Below are positions 54,096-63,859 of a stretch of 64,000 nt of DNA, piece by piece. The position numbers and the translations under genes are program-made. The stretch is from the NCBI GenBank assembly GCA_017302575.1, contig JAFLDD010000001.1:1429409-1493408 (forward strand), written 5' to 3'. The notes beneath the pieces were generated by a model, which saw only the letters and a program-made list of their open reading frames with translations, was not told the origin of the DNA and made no database searches. The stretch's first letter is position 1. The number at the start of each line of letters is the position of its first letter. This DNA comes from Alphaproteobacteria bacterium. GTDB lineage: Bacteria > Pseudomonadota > Alphaproteobacteria > Rickettsiales > UBA3002.

Positions 54096-54941
54096 ATGAC
54101 AATCGGCTCGAAAGAACAAGAAGCAATCCTGAACCTCATGCATGGTAAGTATGAGCGCATTCTGGTCATTGAGGCAGAATGGGGTATTCGCTACGCCGAG
54201 GGCGATATGCGCCCGCGCATCGAGCATTTCCATGACGCGGTGCGTGCCTATACGTCGGGCGTTGATATCTATGCGAAACATTCACGTTTGTCGGTTGAGC
54301 ATCTTGCCTATGACTTGGCGATTTTGCGACAAATCCAAGAGCGCCCCGTGGGCAATATCAACCGCGCGACGGATAAGTCAACGAGTCAAGCGCTCATGAA
54401 ATATACTGGCGGCGCACCTGCCAGCAAATTGCCACCGCAAGGAACGCGTACCGAACTCGCGCAGCATTATCGCGATTACACGGTATTTTTTGCAGCCTTG
54501 TTTGCAGAAGTGGCGGACCGTAATTTTAAGTCTCGTCAGGAAGAGGGCGAACAACAATTGGCCGATATTGGGTTGGTCGAGCATATTCTGGAACAGCTTT
54601 CTAACGGGCAGATGGATGTTGCGACCGCGCAAGCAGAAATGAATCACGTGGAGATGGACGATTTGCGTGAGCGTATTCAGGCGCTGCTGGCTACGAAAAA
54701 GCTCAATGCGCGCGAGAAGCACGAGGCACTGCACATGCTTGGCCAAGTCGAGAAGGGCCTAAAAGACGATCAAAAACGTATCGATCAAGCCCATACGAGT
54801 TATGTGACAGGGCAATTGGCAGTCTATGAAGATGCTAAAGATATCGTGAAAAAACTCGCAGGGGCAGGGCTAAACCTTGCTGGAAAATTCCTGCAAAACG
54901 CGATGCAGAGTGCGGGTAAGGGGCAAGGTAAGGGGTTTTAG
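54096..54941 (+). CDS. Unrecognised, mostly helical protein
   Basis: I do not recognise this protein (281 residues from the ATG at 54096; an ATG at 54087 in frame would add three). It has no signal peptide or membrane helix. It is polar and helical, with heptad-like stretches (AEMNHVEMDDLRERIQALLATKKL and REKHEALHMLGQVEKGLKDDQ, about 195-245). It ends in an amphipathic, Gly/Lys-rich tail (KLAGAGLNLAGKFL, then QSAGKGQGKGF) that could touch a membrane or nucleic acid. Its start is only 10 bases from the hemW start on the other strand, so its promoter must lie within hemW, and hemW's within it. The base composition matches its neighbours. Confidence 0.6.
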   Translation: MTIGSKEQEAILNLMHGKYERILVIEAEWGIRYAEGDMRPRIEHFHDAVRAYTSGVDIYAKHSRLSVEHLAYDLAILRQIQERPVGNINRATDKSTSQALMKYTGGAPASKLPPQGTRTELAQHYRDYTVFFAALFAEVADRNFKSRQEEGEQQLADIGLVEHILEQLSNGQMDVATAQAEMNHVEMDDLRERIQALLATKKLNAREKHEALHMLGQVEKGLKDDQKRIDQAHTSYVTGQLAVYEDAKDIVKKLAGAGLNLAGKFLQNAMQSAGKGQGKGF

Positions 54942-55007
54942 CTTTAGGTTCGCTCTAGCGCCGCTGGGGCTTTCGGCCTCAACGACCGTCGATGCGTCGG
55001 TTATTGG
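54942..55007. other. Short convergent spacer with a GC hairpin
   Basis: The gap between the unrecognised gene and rsmD (both ending here) contains a 6-bp stem TGGGGC / GCCTCA (one G-U pair) with a 5-base loop at 54965-54981. There is no T tract on either strand, so it is at best a weak bidirectional terminator. Confidence 0.3.
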
Positions 55008-55562
55008 TTAAATGCATTCCCATATAAGTACCTTCGCTTTGCCGTACTGACGGTCTAGCAACAATGAGAAGCCCGGCAGTTCGGGCATGTCGGTAGTGAA
55101 GCGCACTTCGGTTACGAGGATGCTGCCTGTTTTTACCCAGCCCTGTTCGATGAGTGACCCAGCCACACGCGGAATGATGTTGATGTCATAAGGCGGATCG
55201 ATCATCACCAGCGCGCAAGGCTCGGTGGCTTTGGGTAAATGATTCGCGTCAGAGAGAATGAAACTAGCGTCCGCCGTGGCGCCTATATGCTCGACATTCT
55301 TTTTGGCAAGCTCCAGTCCCGCTTTGGCCTGATCAACAAATACGCAGTGTGTTGCGCCACGCGAGAGTGCCTCAATCCCAAGTGCGCCCGTGCCGCAGCA
55401 AATATCAGCAACGCGTTGGTGAATAATATTGGCACCACCAAACTGGCCGTGCATGAGTAAGTTAAAAAGAGATTCGCGCGTGCGCTCGGAGGTGGGGCGG
55501 ATAGACGTATCAGCAGGTGGTGTGAGTTTGCGGCCTTTATATTTTCCAGTAATCACCCGCAT
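55008..55562 (-). CDS. rsmD: 16S rRNA (guanine966-N2)-methyltransferase RsmD
   Basis: A 184-residue SAM methyltransferase. MRVITGKYKGRKLTPP at the start, RPTSERTRESLFNLL, VADICCGTGALGIEALSRGA (SAM loop) and VMIDPPYD (the D-P-P-Y catalytic motif) identify it. It methylates G966 in 16S rRNA. It overlaps the upstream pseudouridine synthase stop (TAATG), so the two rRNA/tRNA modification genes form a unit. Confidence 0.96.
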   Translation of the reverse strand: MRVITGKYKGRKLTPPADTSIRPTSERTRESLFNLLMHGQFGGANIIHQRVADICCGTGALGIEALSRGATHCVFVDQAKAGLELAKKNVEHIGATADASFILSDANHLPKATEPCALVMIDPPYDINIIPRVAGSLIEQGWVKTGSILVTEVRFTTDMPELPGFSLLLDRQYGKAKVLIWECI

Positions 55563-56302
55563 TACTTCACCTCCAATTTCTTACAAAGCGTCTCGACGAC
55601 ATGTGGTGCGATTTGCGCCACTTCGCCCTTTTTCAAATCACTCAGCTCGATGCCCGCATAGCTGATACGAATCAGTCGTGAAACGGGTGAGCCGATATGT
55701 TCAAAGATACGGCGAATCTCACGATTCTTGCCTTCCTTGAGTGTCACATTCAACCAGAAATTTCGCCCACTCGATTGCTGGCGCTCGACCTTCACTTCGA
55801 TGCCGCGATATTGCACACCATCGACGGTGACGCCACGACGCACTTTGTCGATCTTATCTTTGGATGGTTCACCATGCACGCGCACGCGGTAGGTGCGTGG
55901 TAACTTGTTTTTAGGTAGCTCCATGGCGCGTGCCAAAGCACCGCTTGTGGTCAGCAGCAACAGCCCCTCCGAGTCGTAGTCGAGACGACCTACCGTCACT
56001 AGGCGCGGCAAATTGCTGGGCAATAAATCAAACACCGTGGGACGCCCTTCAGGGTCACGCGAGGTGGTTAAGTAGCCCGCAGGTTTGTGCAGCACGTAGA
56101 GTTTGGGTGTATCGGCAGTTTTGCTTTTGATGGCTTCGCCATCCACTTTGATAATGTCCTTTGCGGTGACGTTGAGCGCGGGCGAGTGAATCACTTTACC
56201 ATTCATGCTGACGCGCCCGTCCTGAATCAGTCGCTCGGCATCGCGGCGCGAGCAGATGCCCGCAGCAGCAATGCGTTTCGCGATACGTTCACCCTCAGCC
56301 AT
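55562..56302 (-). CDS. RsuA/RluB-family rRNA pseudouridine synthase
   Basis: A 246-residue enzyme with an N-terminal S4 RNA-binding domain (ERIAKRIAAAGICSRRDAERLIQDGRVSMNGKVI) and a catalytic domain with GRLDYDSEGLLLLTTSG, whose aspartate is the active residue. Further family signs are LHKPAGYLTT, GKNREIRRIFEHIG and RLIRISYAGIEL. It is likely RluB (23S U2605), but RluE/RsuA relatives are not excluded. It is transcribed after the hydrolase gene, overlapping its 3' end by eight bases. Confidence 0.93.
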   Translation of the reverse strand: MAEGERIAKRIAAAGICSRRDAERLIQDGRVSMNGKVIHSPALNVTAKDIIKVDGEAIKSKTADTPKLYVLHKPAGYLTTSRDPEGRPTVFDLLPSNLPRLVTVGRLDYDSEGLLLLTTSGALARAMELPKNKLPRTYRVRVHGEPSKDKIDKVRRGVTVDGVQYRGIEVKVERQQSSGRNFWLNVTLKEGKNREIRRIFEHIGSPVSRLIRISYAGIELSDLKKGEVAQIAPHVVETLCKKLEVK

Positions 56303-57029
56303 GATAATTACGTGCGGCTGTTACGAATGCAGCGAAGAGTTTTGCGTCCGCATCGGTAATCAGAAATTCGGGGTGCCACTGTACGCCAAGACAGAAGGGG
56401 TGAAGGTGCGTTGGTAGTTCTAGGCCTTCAATCACTCCGTCGGGTGCATAGGAATTGACGAGAGCATTGGCCGCCACTTTCGCTACGGCCTGATGATGCG
56501 CCGAGTTCACTGCGATGGTAGAAGTGCCAATGATGTTCTTAAGCAGTGTATCGTCCTCGATACGCACCTCATGCCCAACTTCATGACGCGGGTTAGGTTG
56601 CTCGTGTGGCAAGGCGTTTTCAATGCTGTCAGGAATATGCTGAATAAGTGTGCCGCCTAAAATGACGTTGAGTAGTTGTTCGCCGCCGCAAATACCAAAA
56701 ATAGGCATCTTGCGTTCAAGCGCGCCCTTGGTAATGGCCCACTCAAATTCCGTGCGGCGACGCTTGAGCGTGACCTTTTCGTGTGTGGAAGTGTCACCAT
56801 ACATTTCGGGCGGTACGTCAAAGTTCCCACCTGTGATGATCAAGCCGTCGAGCAGTTCCAGATACTGTGGCACTTGTGCTACTTCGTGCGGCAATGCGAT
56901 GGGGGTTGCGCCAAATTTTGCAACGGCAGCGCAGTAATTATCGCGGATTGCATACCACGGATACTTTGAGTAGCCGCCACTTTCTTCGTAATCGAGGGTG
57001 AAGCCGATGACAGGGGATGATGTGCGCAT
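56295..57029 (-). CDS. Class I glutamine amidotransferase-like peptidase C26 (PuuD/gamma-glutamyl-GABA hydrolase type)
   Basis: A 244-residue protein. It opens SSPVIGFTLDYEESGGYSKYPWYAIRDNYCAAVAKFGATPIALPHE. The nucleophile cysteine is in MPIFGICGGEQLLNVILGG, and the catalytic His/Glu are in FCLGVQWHPEF. DGLIITGGNFDVPPEMYGD also matches family C26. It probably cleaves gamma-glutamyl compounds, such as gamma-glutamyl-GABA in the putrescine pathway, though no pathway genes are nearby. The ATG at 57029 matches the family start; a longer frame upstream is unlikely to be coding. Confidence 0.9.
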   Translation of the reverse strand: MRTSSPVIGFTLDYEESGGYSKYPWYAIRDNYCAAVAKFGATPIALPHEVAQVPQYLELLDGLIITGGNFDVPPEMYGDTSTHEKVTLKRRRTEFEWAITKGALERKMPIFGICGGEQLLNVILGGTLIQHIPDSIENALPHEQPNPRHEVGHEVRIEDDTLLKNIIGTSTIAVNSAHHQAVAKVAANALVNSYAPDGVIEGLELPTHLHPFCLGVQWHPEFLITDADAKLFAAFVTAARNYHG

Positions 57030-57100
57030 CACAGTTGTACTTTCCGAATTTATACCGCATAGTAGCTGGCAATTCATCCTCGCACAATGGTCTTGGACAT

Positions 57101-57924
57101 ATGTCACCAGCTTCCTTACTTGGCGTTATTTTTGGATTAGGACTCACCCTTCTGGCGATTTTTATTTCGACCAGTAATCCGTTGATTTATTTTGACGGTG
57201 CCAGCGTGTTGATGGTGATTGGCGGTTCAATTGCTGCTGCCTATATGGGCTATCAAAGCAATTATGTTGGCACGGCTTTTAAAGCTATTTGGTGGATGTT
57301 CCATAAACCTAAATCCACGCGTGAGGGCCTTAACTCCGAAATCATGCGCCTCATTAAGTGGAGCTATCTCGTGCAGCAAAAGGGCTTGCCCGCACTTGAG
57401 AATGAAATCAAAGGCTTGAATGCGAACGACCCACTCATCAAATATTGCATGGAGCTGGTGATTACTAATCACCCGCCTGCGGATTTGCACAAAATGATGC
57501 TGACAGCAGTAGAAGCAGAGTTTGAACGTAAAACGATTCCTGTACAAATTCTCAAAGGCATGGCGTCGAACGCGCCAGCTTTTGGTATGATTGGGACACT
57601 CGTAGGGTTGATCGCTATCTTGGAAAGCATGGGCGCGGGGATTGATTCACTGGCCGCAGTGGTGGGACAAGGCATGGCGTTGGCGCTTATCACCACACTT
57701 TATGGTGTGTTCTTCGCCCGCATGGTGTTTTTGCCTGCGGCCAATAAATTGCTGCAAAAAGAAGAGTCCGAGCGTTTCCGCAATTTGATGATGGTGGAAG
57801 GACTGGTGTTGCTCGCGGACAAGCGTTCGCCGCGTTATATGCAGGATCGTCTGAACAGCTATCTTGACCCAGCGATTCATTTCAATATCGATAAACAAAT
57901 GCGCGGCGCGGCGCCGAAATCTGC

Positions 57925-57928
<4 letters not shown>
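57101..57928 (+). CDS. motA: MotA/PomA-family stator protein
   Basis: A 275-residue inner-membrane proton or sodium channel subunit. Four membrane segments are present; the C-terminal pair carries the conserved proline (NAPAFGMIGTLVGLIAILESMG) and VVGQGMALALITTLYGVFFARMVFLPAANKL. NPLIYFDGASVLMVIGGSIAAAYMG matches the family N-terminus. I start at ATG 57101, after which the first helix begins. It overlaps motB by four bases. It may power flagellar rotation, but no other flagellar genes are in view. Confidence 0.93.
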
Positions 57929-59741
<1,813 letters not shown>

Positions 59742-60440
59742 ATGCGCGTGTATGGTATTGTGACGGCAGTAATGATGGGCTTAGCGCTCACGGGTTGTGC
59801 AACCCACAACGAAGAAGATCCAATGGAGTCGCTCAATCGCGGCGTGTTCCAATTTAACGAAGTCGTGGACAATATTGTCCTGAAGCCTGTGGCTCATGGC
59901 TATCGCTTCGTGACCACCCCTTATATTCGTGACCGCGTGAGCGGTGTTGCGCAGAACCTTGGCGAGCCTATTACGGTTGCTAACGCGTTGCTGCAGGGTG
60001 ATGTAGATCGTTCATTCATCGCTTTCTGGCGCTTTATGCTCAACAGCACCGTTGGTATCGGTGGTATGTTTGACGTTGCTGCAACTGCAGGTCTTAACTA
60101 CCGTTCGGAAGATTTCGGTCAAACACTTGGCGCATGGGGCGCTGGTTCAGGCCCATACGTTGTCTTACCAATCTTAGGCCCAAGCAATGGTCGTGACGTG
60201 GTTGGTTTAGTGGTTGATTGGTTCACGGATCCATTCCGCTACACGCTTGAAGATAACACCGACGCGTTCTTCTATGCTTCGGCAAAAGGCATCGAGAAGC
60301 GCGAGCGTTTACTTGATCCAATTGACGATATCTATGAGAGCTCGCTTGATCCATACGTTTCGCTGCGTAGCATTTACACGCAGCAACGCGATGCGGAAAT
60401 CAAGAATAGCTACGACTACTCGGATAAAGGCCAGTTCTAA
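59742..60440 (+). CDS. mlaA: Outer-membrane lipid asymmetry lipoprotein MlaA (VacJ)
   Basis: A 232-residue lipoprotein that removes stray phospholipids from the outer leaflet and hands them to MlaC. The signal ends LALTGC (cysteine 19), then DPMESLNRGVFQFNEVVDNIVLKPVAHGYR and PYIRDRVSGVAQNLGEP, FGQTLGAWGAGSGPYVVLPILGPS, matching VacJ. The chain ends in a polar tail. The stop overlaps the mlaC start. The MlaFED-type ABC transporter is not in the window. Confidence 0.95.
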   Translation: MRVYGIVTAVMMGLALTGCATHNEEDPMESLNRGVFQFNEVVDNIVLKPVAHGYRFVTTPYIRDRVSGVAQNLGEPITVANALLQGDVDRSFIAFWRFMLNSTVGIGGMFDVAATAGLNYRSEDFGQTLGAWGAGSGPYVVLPILGPSNGRDVVGLVVDWFTDPFRYTLEDNTDAFFYASAKGIEKRERLLDPIDDIYESSLDPYVSLRSIYTQQRDAEIKNSYDYSDKGQF

Positions 60441-61027
60441 TGCGTAGGCTTTTGGGTGCAGTGTTGGCGCTTGCGCTTAGTGCGCAGGCAGCACAAGCAG
60501 GTGACGCGGTAGCTGCAAAAACCTATGTCGATAAGATTGCTTCGCAAGCATTGGCGATTGTGAAAACCACGGATGCTCAGCCAGTCAAGCAAGCAAAGTT
60601 AGAAACGCTTTTCAAAACAATCGTTGATATTCCGTTCATCGGCCGTTTCGTGTTGGGAAGACATTGGAATGTGGCAACGCCCGTGCAACAACAAGCGTAT
60701 CTTAAGGCGTATGAGCCATTCTTGATGAAGGGCTATGTTGGCCGCATCGCTAAATACTCGGGTCAGTCTTACAAGCTTGGTAATGCTAAGCAAGAAACGG
60801 ACGGCAGCGTTGTAGTGACGATGGAAATTGTTGATCCAGGCAAGCCAAGCGTCTTTGTTGATTATCGCCTGCGTGACGAGAAGACGAGCTTTAAGGTGAC
60901 GGATATTGTTGTGGAGGGCGTTAGCCTGCTCAACGTTCAGCGTTCCGAGTTTAACTCGGTGGTGAATAGCAAGGGGATCGATTACTTGATTTCCGCGCTC
61001 AACAAAAAAGTCCTAGCGGCGAAATAA
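60440..61027 (+). CDS. mlaC: MlaC family periplasmic phospholipid shuttle
   Basis: A 195-residue Ttg2D/MlaC protein with a signal peptide (LLGAVLALALSAQAAQAG). It contains AKLETLFKTIVDIPFIGRFVLGRHW, a family signature, then YLKAYEPFLMKGYVGRIAKYSGQSYK and VDYRLRDEKTSFKVTDIVVEGVSLLNVQRSEFNSV. It carries phospholipids between MlaA at the outer membrane and an inner-membrane transporter. It is translationally coupled to mlaA. It converges on ettA with a 3-base gap. Confidence 0.94.
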   Translation: MRRLLGAVLALALSAQAAQAGDAVAAKTYVDKIASQALAIVKTTDAQPVKQAKLETLFKTIVDIPFIGRFVLGRHWNVATPVQQQAYLKAYEPFLMKGYVGRIAKYSGQSYKLGNAKQETDGSVVVTMEIVDPGKPSVFVDYRLRDEKTSFKVTDIVVEGVSLLNVQRSEFNSVVNSKGIDYLISALNKKVLAAK

Positions 61028-61030
61028 TCC

Positions 61031-62707
61031 CTATACGTGGAATGGCTTATATTTAATCCGTGTTGGGATGAGGTTATCTGTACCTAAGCGCTTCTTACGG
61101 TCTGCCTCGTAGTCTGCGTAGTTACCCTCAAACCACTCCACGTGCGAATTCCCCTCAAACGCCAGAATATGGGTGGCCACACGGTCAAGGAACCAGCGAT
61201 CGTGGGAGATGACCACCGCACAGCCCGCGAACTCGAGCAATGCCTCTTCAAGCGCACGTAATGTCTCTACATCTAAATCGTTGGTGGGTTCGTCGAGCAA
61301 TAATACGTTCGCGCCAGACTTGAGCATTTTTGCGAGGTGCACACGGTTACGCTCACCCCCCGATAACTGACCTACGGGGCGCTGTTGGTCGGGGCCTTTG
61401 AAGTTGAACGCCGAGCAGTAGGCGCGCGACTTCATTTTAATTTTGCCCAGCTCAATATCTTCGTTGCCGTCGGAGATTTCTTCCCACACGGTTTTCTTGT
61501 CGTTCAGCGCATCGCGCGACTGGTCCACATAACCGAGCTTCACCGTATCGCCGACTTTGAAGCTACCGCCATCTGCTTTTTCGCCGCCCGTAATCATACG
61601 GAACAAGGTGGTCTTACCCGCACCGTTGGGACCAATGATGCCGACAATGCCGTTAGGTGGCAGGCGGAAAGAGAGGTTCTCGATCAAAAGTCTTTCACCA
61701 AAGCCCTTATTGAGGCCTTCTGCTTCAATCACCACGTTACCAAGTCGTGGGCCTGCGGGGATGATAATTTGTGCAGTTGCCGTGCGTTTTTCCTGCTGTT
61801 GCGAGAGCATTTCTTCGTACGCCTTAAGGCGCGCTTTGGACTTGGCTTGGCGTGCCTTGGGCGATGATCGCACCCACTCTAACTCGTCGGCCATTGCTTT
61901 GGCGCGTGCGGATTCTTCGTTCTCTTCCTGCTTCAACTGCTTGGCTTTTTGCTCCAGCCAGCTTGAGTAATTGCCCTCGAACGGTTTGCCTTGGCCGCGA
62001 TCCAGTTCGAGCGTCCAGCTCGTGACGTTGTCGAGGAAGTAACGATCGTGCGTGACCATCACCACGTTGCCGGGGTAGTTTTTCAAATAATGCTCGAGCC
62101 ATGCGACCGACTCTGCGTCCAAGTGGTTGGTCGGTTCGTCGAGCAGCAGCATGTCTGGCTTTTCCAAAAGTAATTTGGCGAGTGCCACGCGGCGCTTTTC
62201 ACCGCCCGAGAGTTTCGTTACATCTGCATCACCTGGGGGGCAGCGCAGTGCTTCCATCGCCACTTCGATTTCACGGTCAAGCTCCCAGATATTTTGTGCG
62301 TCGATGATTTCCTGCAATTTTCCTTGGTCTTCGATGAGTTGCATCATCTCGTCATTGTCGGTCACTTCGCCTAGTTTCTCGGAAATCGCGTTAAAATCAT
62401 CGAGGATTTTCTTTTTGTCTTTCAGTGCTTCCAGCACGTTTTCGAACGCGGTTTTCGTTTCATCGAGCTTGGGTTCTTGTGGCAAGAAACCGACCTTGAT
62501 ACCGTCCGCCGCCCATGCTTCGCCGTTAAATTCCTTATCCAGCCCCGCCATAATTTTAAGCAGGGTCGATTTACCCGCGCCGTTATGACCCACGATACCG
62601 ATCTTCGCGCCGGGGAAGAAGCTGAGCCAAATATCCTTGAGGACGGTCTTGCCGCCCGGGTAGGTTTTGGAAAGACCTTTCATGACGAAGGTGTATTGAA
62701 CCGACAT
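61031..62707 (-). CDS. ettA: Energy-dependent translational throttle protein EttA (ABC-F)
   Basis: A 558-residue ABC-F ATPase with two ABC domains and no membrane helices. Walker A motifs are GHNGAGKST near residue 39 and GPNGAGKTT in the second half; ABC signatures are LSGGEKRR and LSGGERNR, with Walker [12 protein letters not shown] and [11 protein letters not shown]. The linker, rich in charge ([26 protein letters not shown]), is the ribosome-inserting arm. EttA gates entry into elongation according to ATP/ADP. The start at 62707 gives [14 protein letters not shown], the family start, rather than a longer upstream frame. Confidence 0.96.
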   Translation of the reverse strand: MSVQYTFVMKGLSKTYPGGKTVLKDIWLSFFPGAKIGIVGHNGAGKSTLLKIMAGLDKEFNGEAWAADGIKVGFLPQEPKLDETKTAFENVLEALKDKKKILDDFNAISEKLGEVTDNDEMMQLIEDQGKLQEIIDAQNIWELDREIEVAMEALRCPPGDADVTKLSGGEKRRVALAKLLLEKPDMLLLDEPTNHLDAESVAWLEHYLKNYPGNVVMVTHDRYFLDNVTSWTLELDRGQGKPFEGNYSSWLEQKAKQLKQEENEESARAKAMADELEWVRSSPKARQAKSKARLKAYEEMLSQQQEKRTATAQIIIPAGPRLGNVVIEAEGLNKGFGERLLIENLSFRLPPNGIVGIIGPNGAGKTTLFRMITGGEKADGGSFKVGDTVKLGYVDQSRDALNDKKTVWEEISDGNEDIELGKIKMKSRAYCSAFNFKGPDQQRPVGQLSGGERNRVHLAKMLKSGANVLLLDEPTNDLDVETLRALEEALLEFAGCAVVISHDRWFLDRVATHILAFEGNSHVEWFEGNYADYEADRKKRLGTDNLIPTRIKYKPFHV

Positions 62708-62719
62708 AGATGCTCCTCT

Positions 62720-62798
62720 TGAATGCTTCCGGCTCGGTCTGCTGACCTCGCCATGAAGCGTGCTCAAGGCTGATTCGCGCTGCTGCGCTCATATGACC
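62720..62798 (+). repeat. Intergenic hairpin repeats, copies 2 and 3 (ettA-tadA gap)
   Basis: Copy 2 is TTGAATGCTTCCGGCTCGG with hairpin GGTC-TGCT-GACC at 62736-62747; compared with the element upstream of uppP (29814-29844) it agrees at about 26 of 31 positions, and the stem differences are compensatory (GGCC/GGCC against GGTC/GACC). Copy 3 is GCGC-TGCT-GCGC at 62777-62788 followed by TCATATGACC, echoing TCATATAAC after copy 1. The pair occupies most of the 101-base gap between ettA and tadA. Confidence 0.5.
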
Positions 62799-62808
62799 TT
62801 GTTGTGAT

Positions 62809-63267
62809 TTAAGATTGGTTACGTTTAGCGGCAAAAAAATCGCTAAGCAACTGCCCACATTCATTTTCCATGACGCCGCCGATGACTTCGGGTGCGTGGT
62901 GGCATTGTGGGTGAGAGAAAACACGTGCGCCGTGCTCGACACCGCCGCCTTTCGCGTCATAGGCGCCGAAATAGACGCGGCGGATTTTGGCTAATGAAAT
63001 CGCTTGGGCGCACATGGCGCAGGGTTCTAAGGTTACGTATAGGTCGCAATCTTCCAGATATTTCTCGCCGCGCGCTTTGCAGGCGAGGCGTATGGCAATG
63101 AGTTCGGCATGTTGAGTTGCATCTTTGCGCTTCTCGACCCTGTTATGTGCCATGGAAATGAGGTTACCTGCGTTGTCGACAATCGCTGCGGCAATGGGTA
63201 CTTCGCCTTTTTGGGCGGCTTTCTTCGCAAGGGAAAGCAGGGTGGTGAAGGGGGAGAGAGCATTCAT
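62809..63267 (-). CDS. tadA: tRNA-specific adenosine deaminase TadA
   Basis: A 152-residue zinc deaminase that makes inosine at tRNA-Arg position 34. Its zinc site is HAE in ATQHAELIAI and PCAMC in LYVTLEPCAMCAQAI, the canonical deaminase motif. GEVPIAAAIVDNAGNLI and ARVFSHPQCHHAPEVIGGV follow family patterns. Length is normal for bacterial TadA. It is separated from sspB by only 24 bases on the same strand. Confidence 0.95.
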   Translation of the reverse strand: MNALSPFTTLLSLAKKAAQKGEVPIAAAIVDNAGNLISMAHNRVEKRKDATQHAELIAIRLACKARGEKYLEDCDLYVTLEPCAMCAQAISLAKIRRVYFGAYDAKGGGVEHGARVFSHPQCHHAPEVIGGVMENECGQLLSDFFAAKRNQS

Positions 63268-63291
63268 AAAATATATGCCCGTAGCGGCACG

Positions 63292-63813
63292 CTACCGCTT
63301 GCGGAACGCTTCCATGCTGACGACTTTCTCGTCGTTCGCAGGCTTTGCATCTTCACGCGAGGCTTCTTCTTCAAACGAAGCGACGGGAGGTTTTTCAGGA
63401 CCCGTACGACCTGTTGCAGGGCATGCCACTTTTTCGTCCGATGACGAGCTGGTCGCTTTTTTGCCATGGAATTGCAGGCCAAATTTGATGGATGGATCGG
63501 CAAATGCCGTCAAGGCATCAAACGGTACAACGAGTTTTTCTGGAATATTGTTAAAGCTCAGCATGATCGAGAAATGATCAGGTTGGATATGCAGGTCCCA
63601 GAACTGGTGTTGCACCACGATGGTGATTTCCTCAGGGTAGCGCGACTTAAGCTGCGGCGAAATGCTTACGCCAGGGAAATTGGTTTGGAACGAGATGAAG
63701 AAATGATGGTCACCAGGCAAGCCGTAACGCTCGATATGGACGAGTGATTGGCGGACGACGTCGCGCATCGCGTTGTCGATCATGCTTGGGTAATCTATCG
63801 TGTCTTTTGTCAT
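63292..63813 (-). CDS. sspB: SspB, ssrA-tag adaptor for ClpXP (alphaproteobacterial type)
   Basis: A 173-residue adaptor that binds tmRNA-tagged peptides and delivers them to the ClpXP protease. The domain reads DNAMRDVVRQSLVHIERYGLPGDHHFFISFQTNFPGVSISPQLKSRYPEEITIVVQHQFWDL (split over residues 13-85), closely like Caulobacter-type SspB, then PFDALTAFADPSIKFGLQF. A disordered linker ends in KVVSMEAFRKR, the short C-terminal peptide that docks on ClpX. I start at the ATG 63813; a TTG 36 bases upstream would add residues with no family match. It is directly downstream of the tmRNA gene, so adaptor and tag are neighbours. Confidence 0.94.
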   Translation of the reverse strand: MTKDTIDYPSMIDNAMRDVVRQSLVHIERYGLPGDHHFFISFQTNFPGVSISPQLKSRYPEEITIVVQHQFWDLHIQPDHFSIMLSFNNIPEKLVVPFDALTAFADPSIKFGLQFHGKKATSSSSDEKVACPATGRTGPEKPPVASFEEEASREDAKPANDEKVVSMEAFRKR

Positions 63814-63859
63814 GTCGGGCACTCTAGCCTGTTTATTGCTATAAGTCAAAGCAGAGGGA

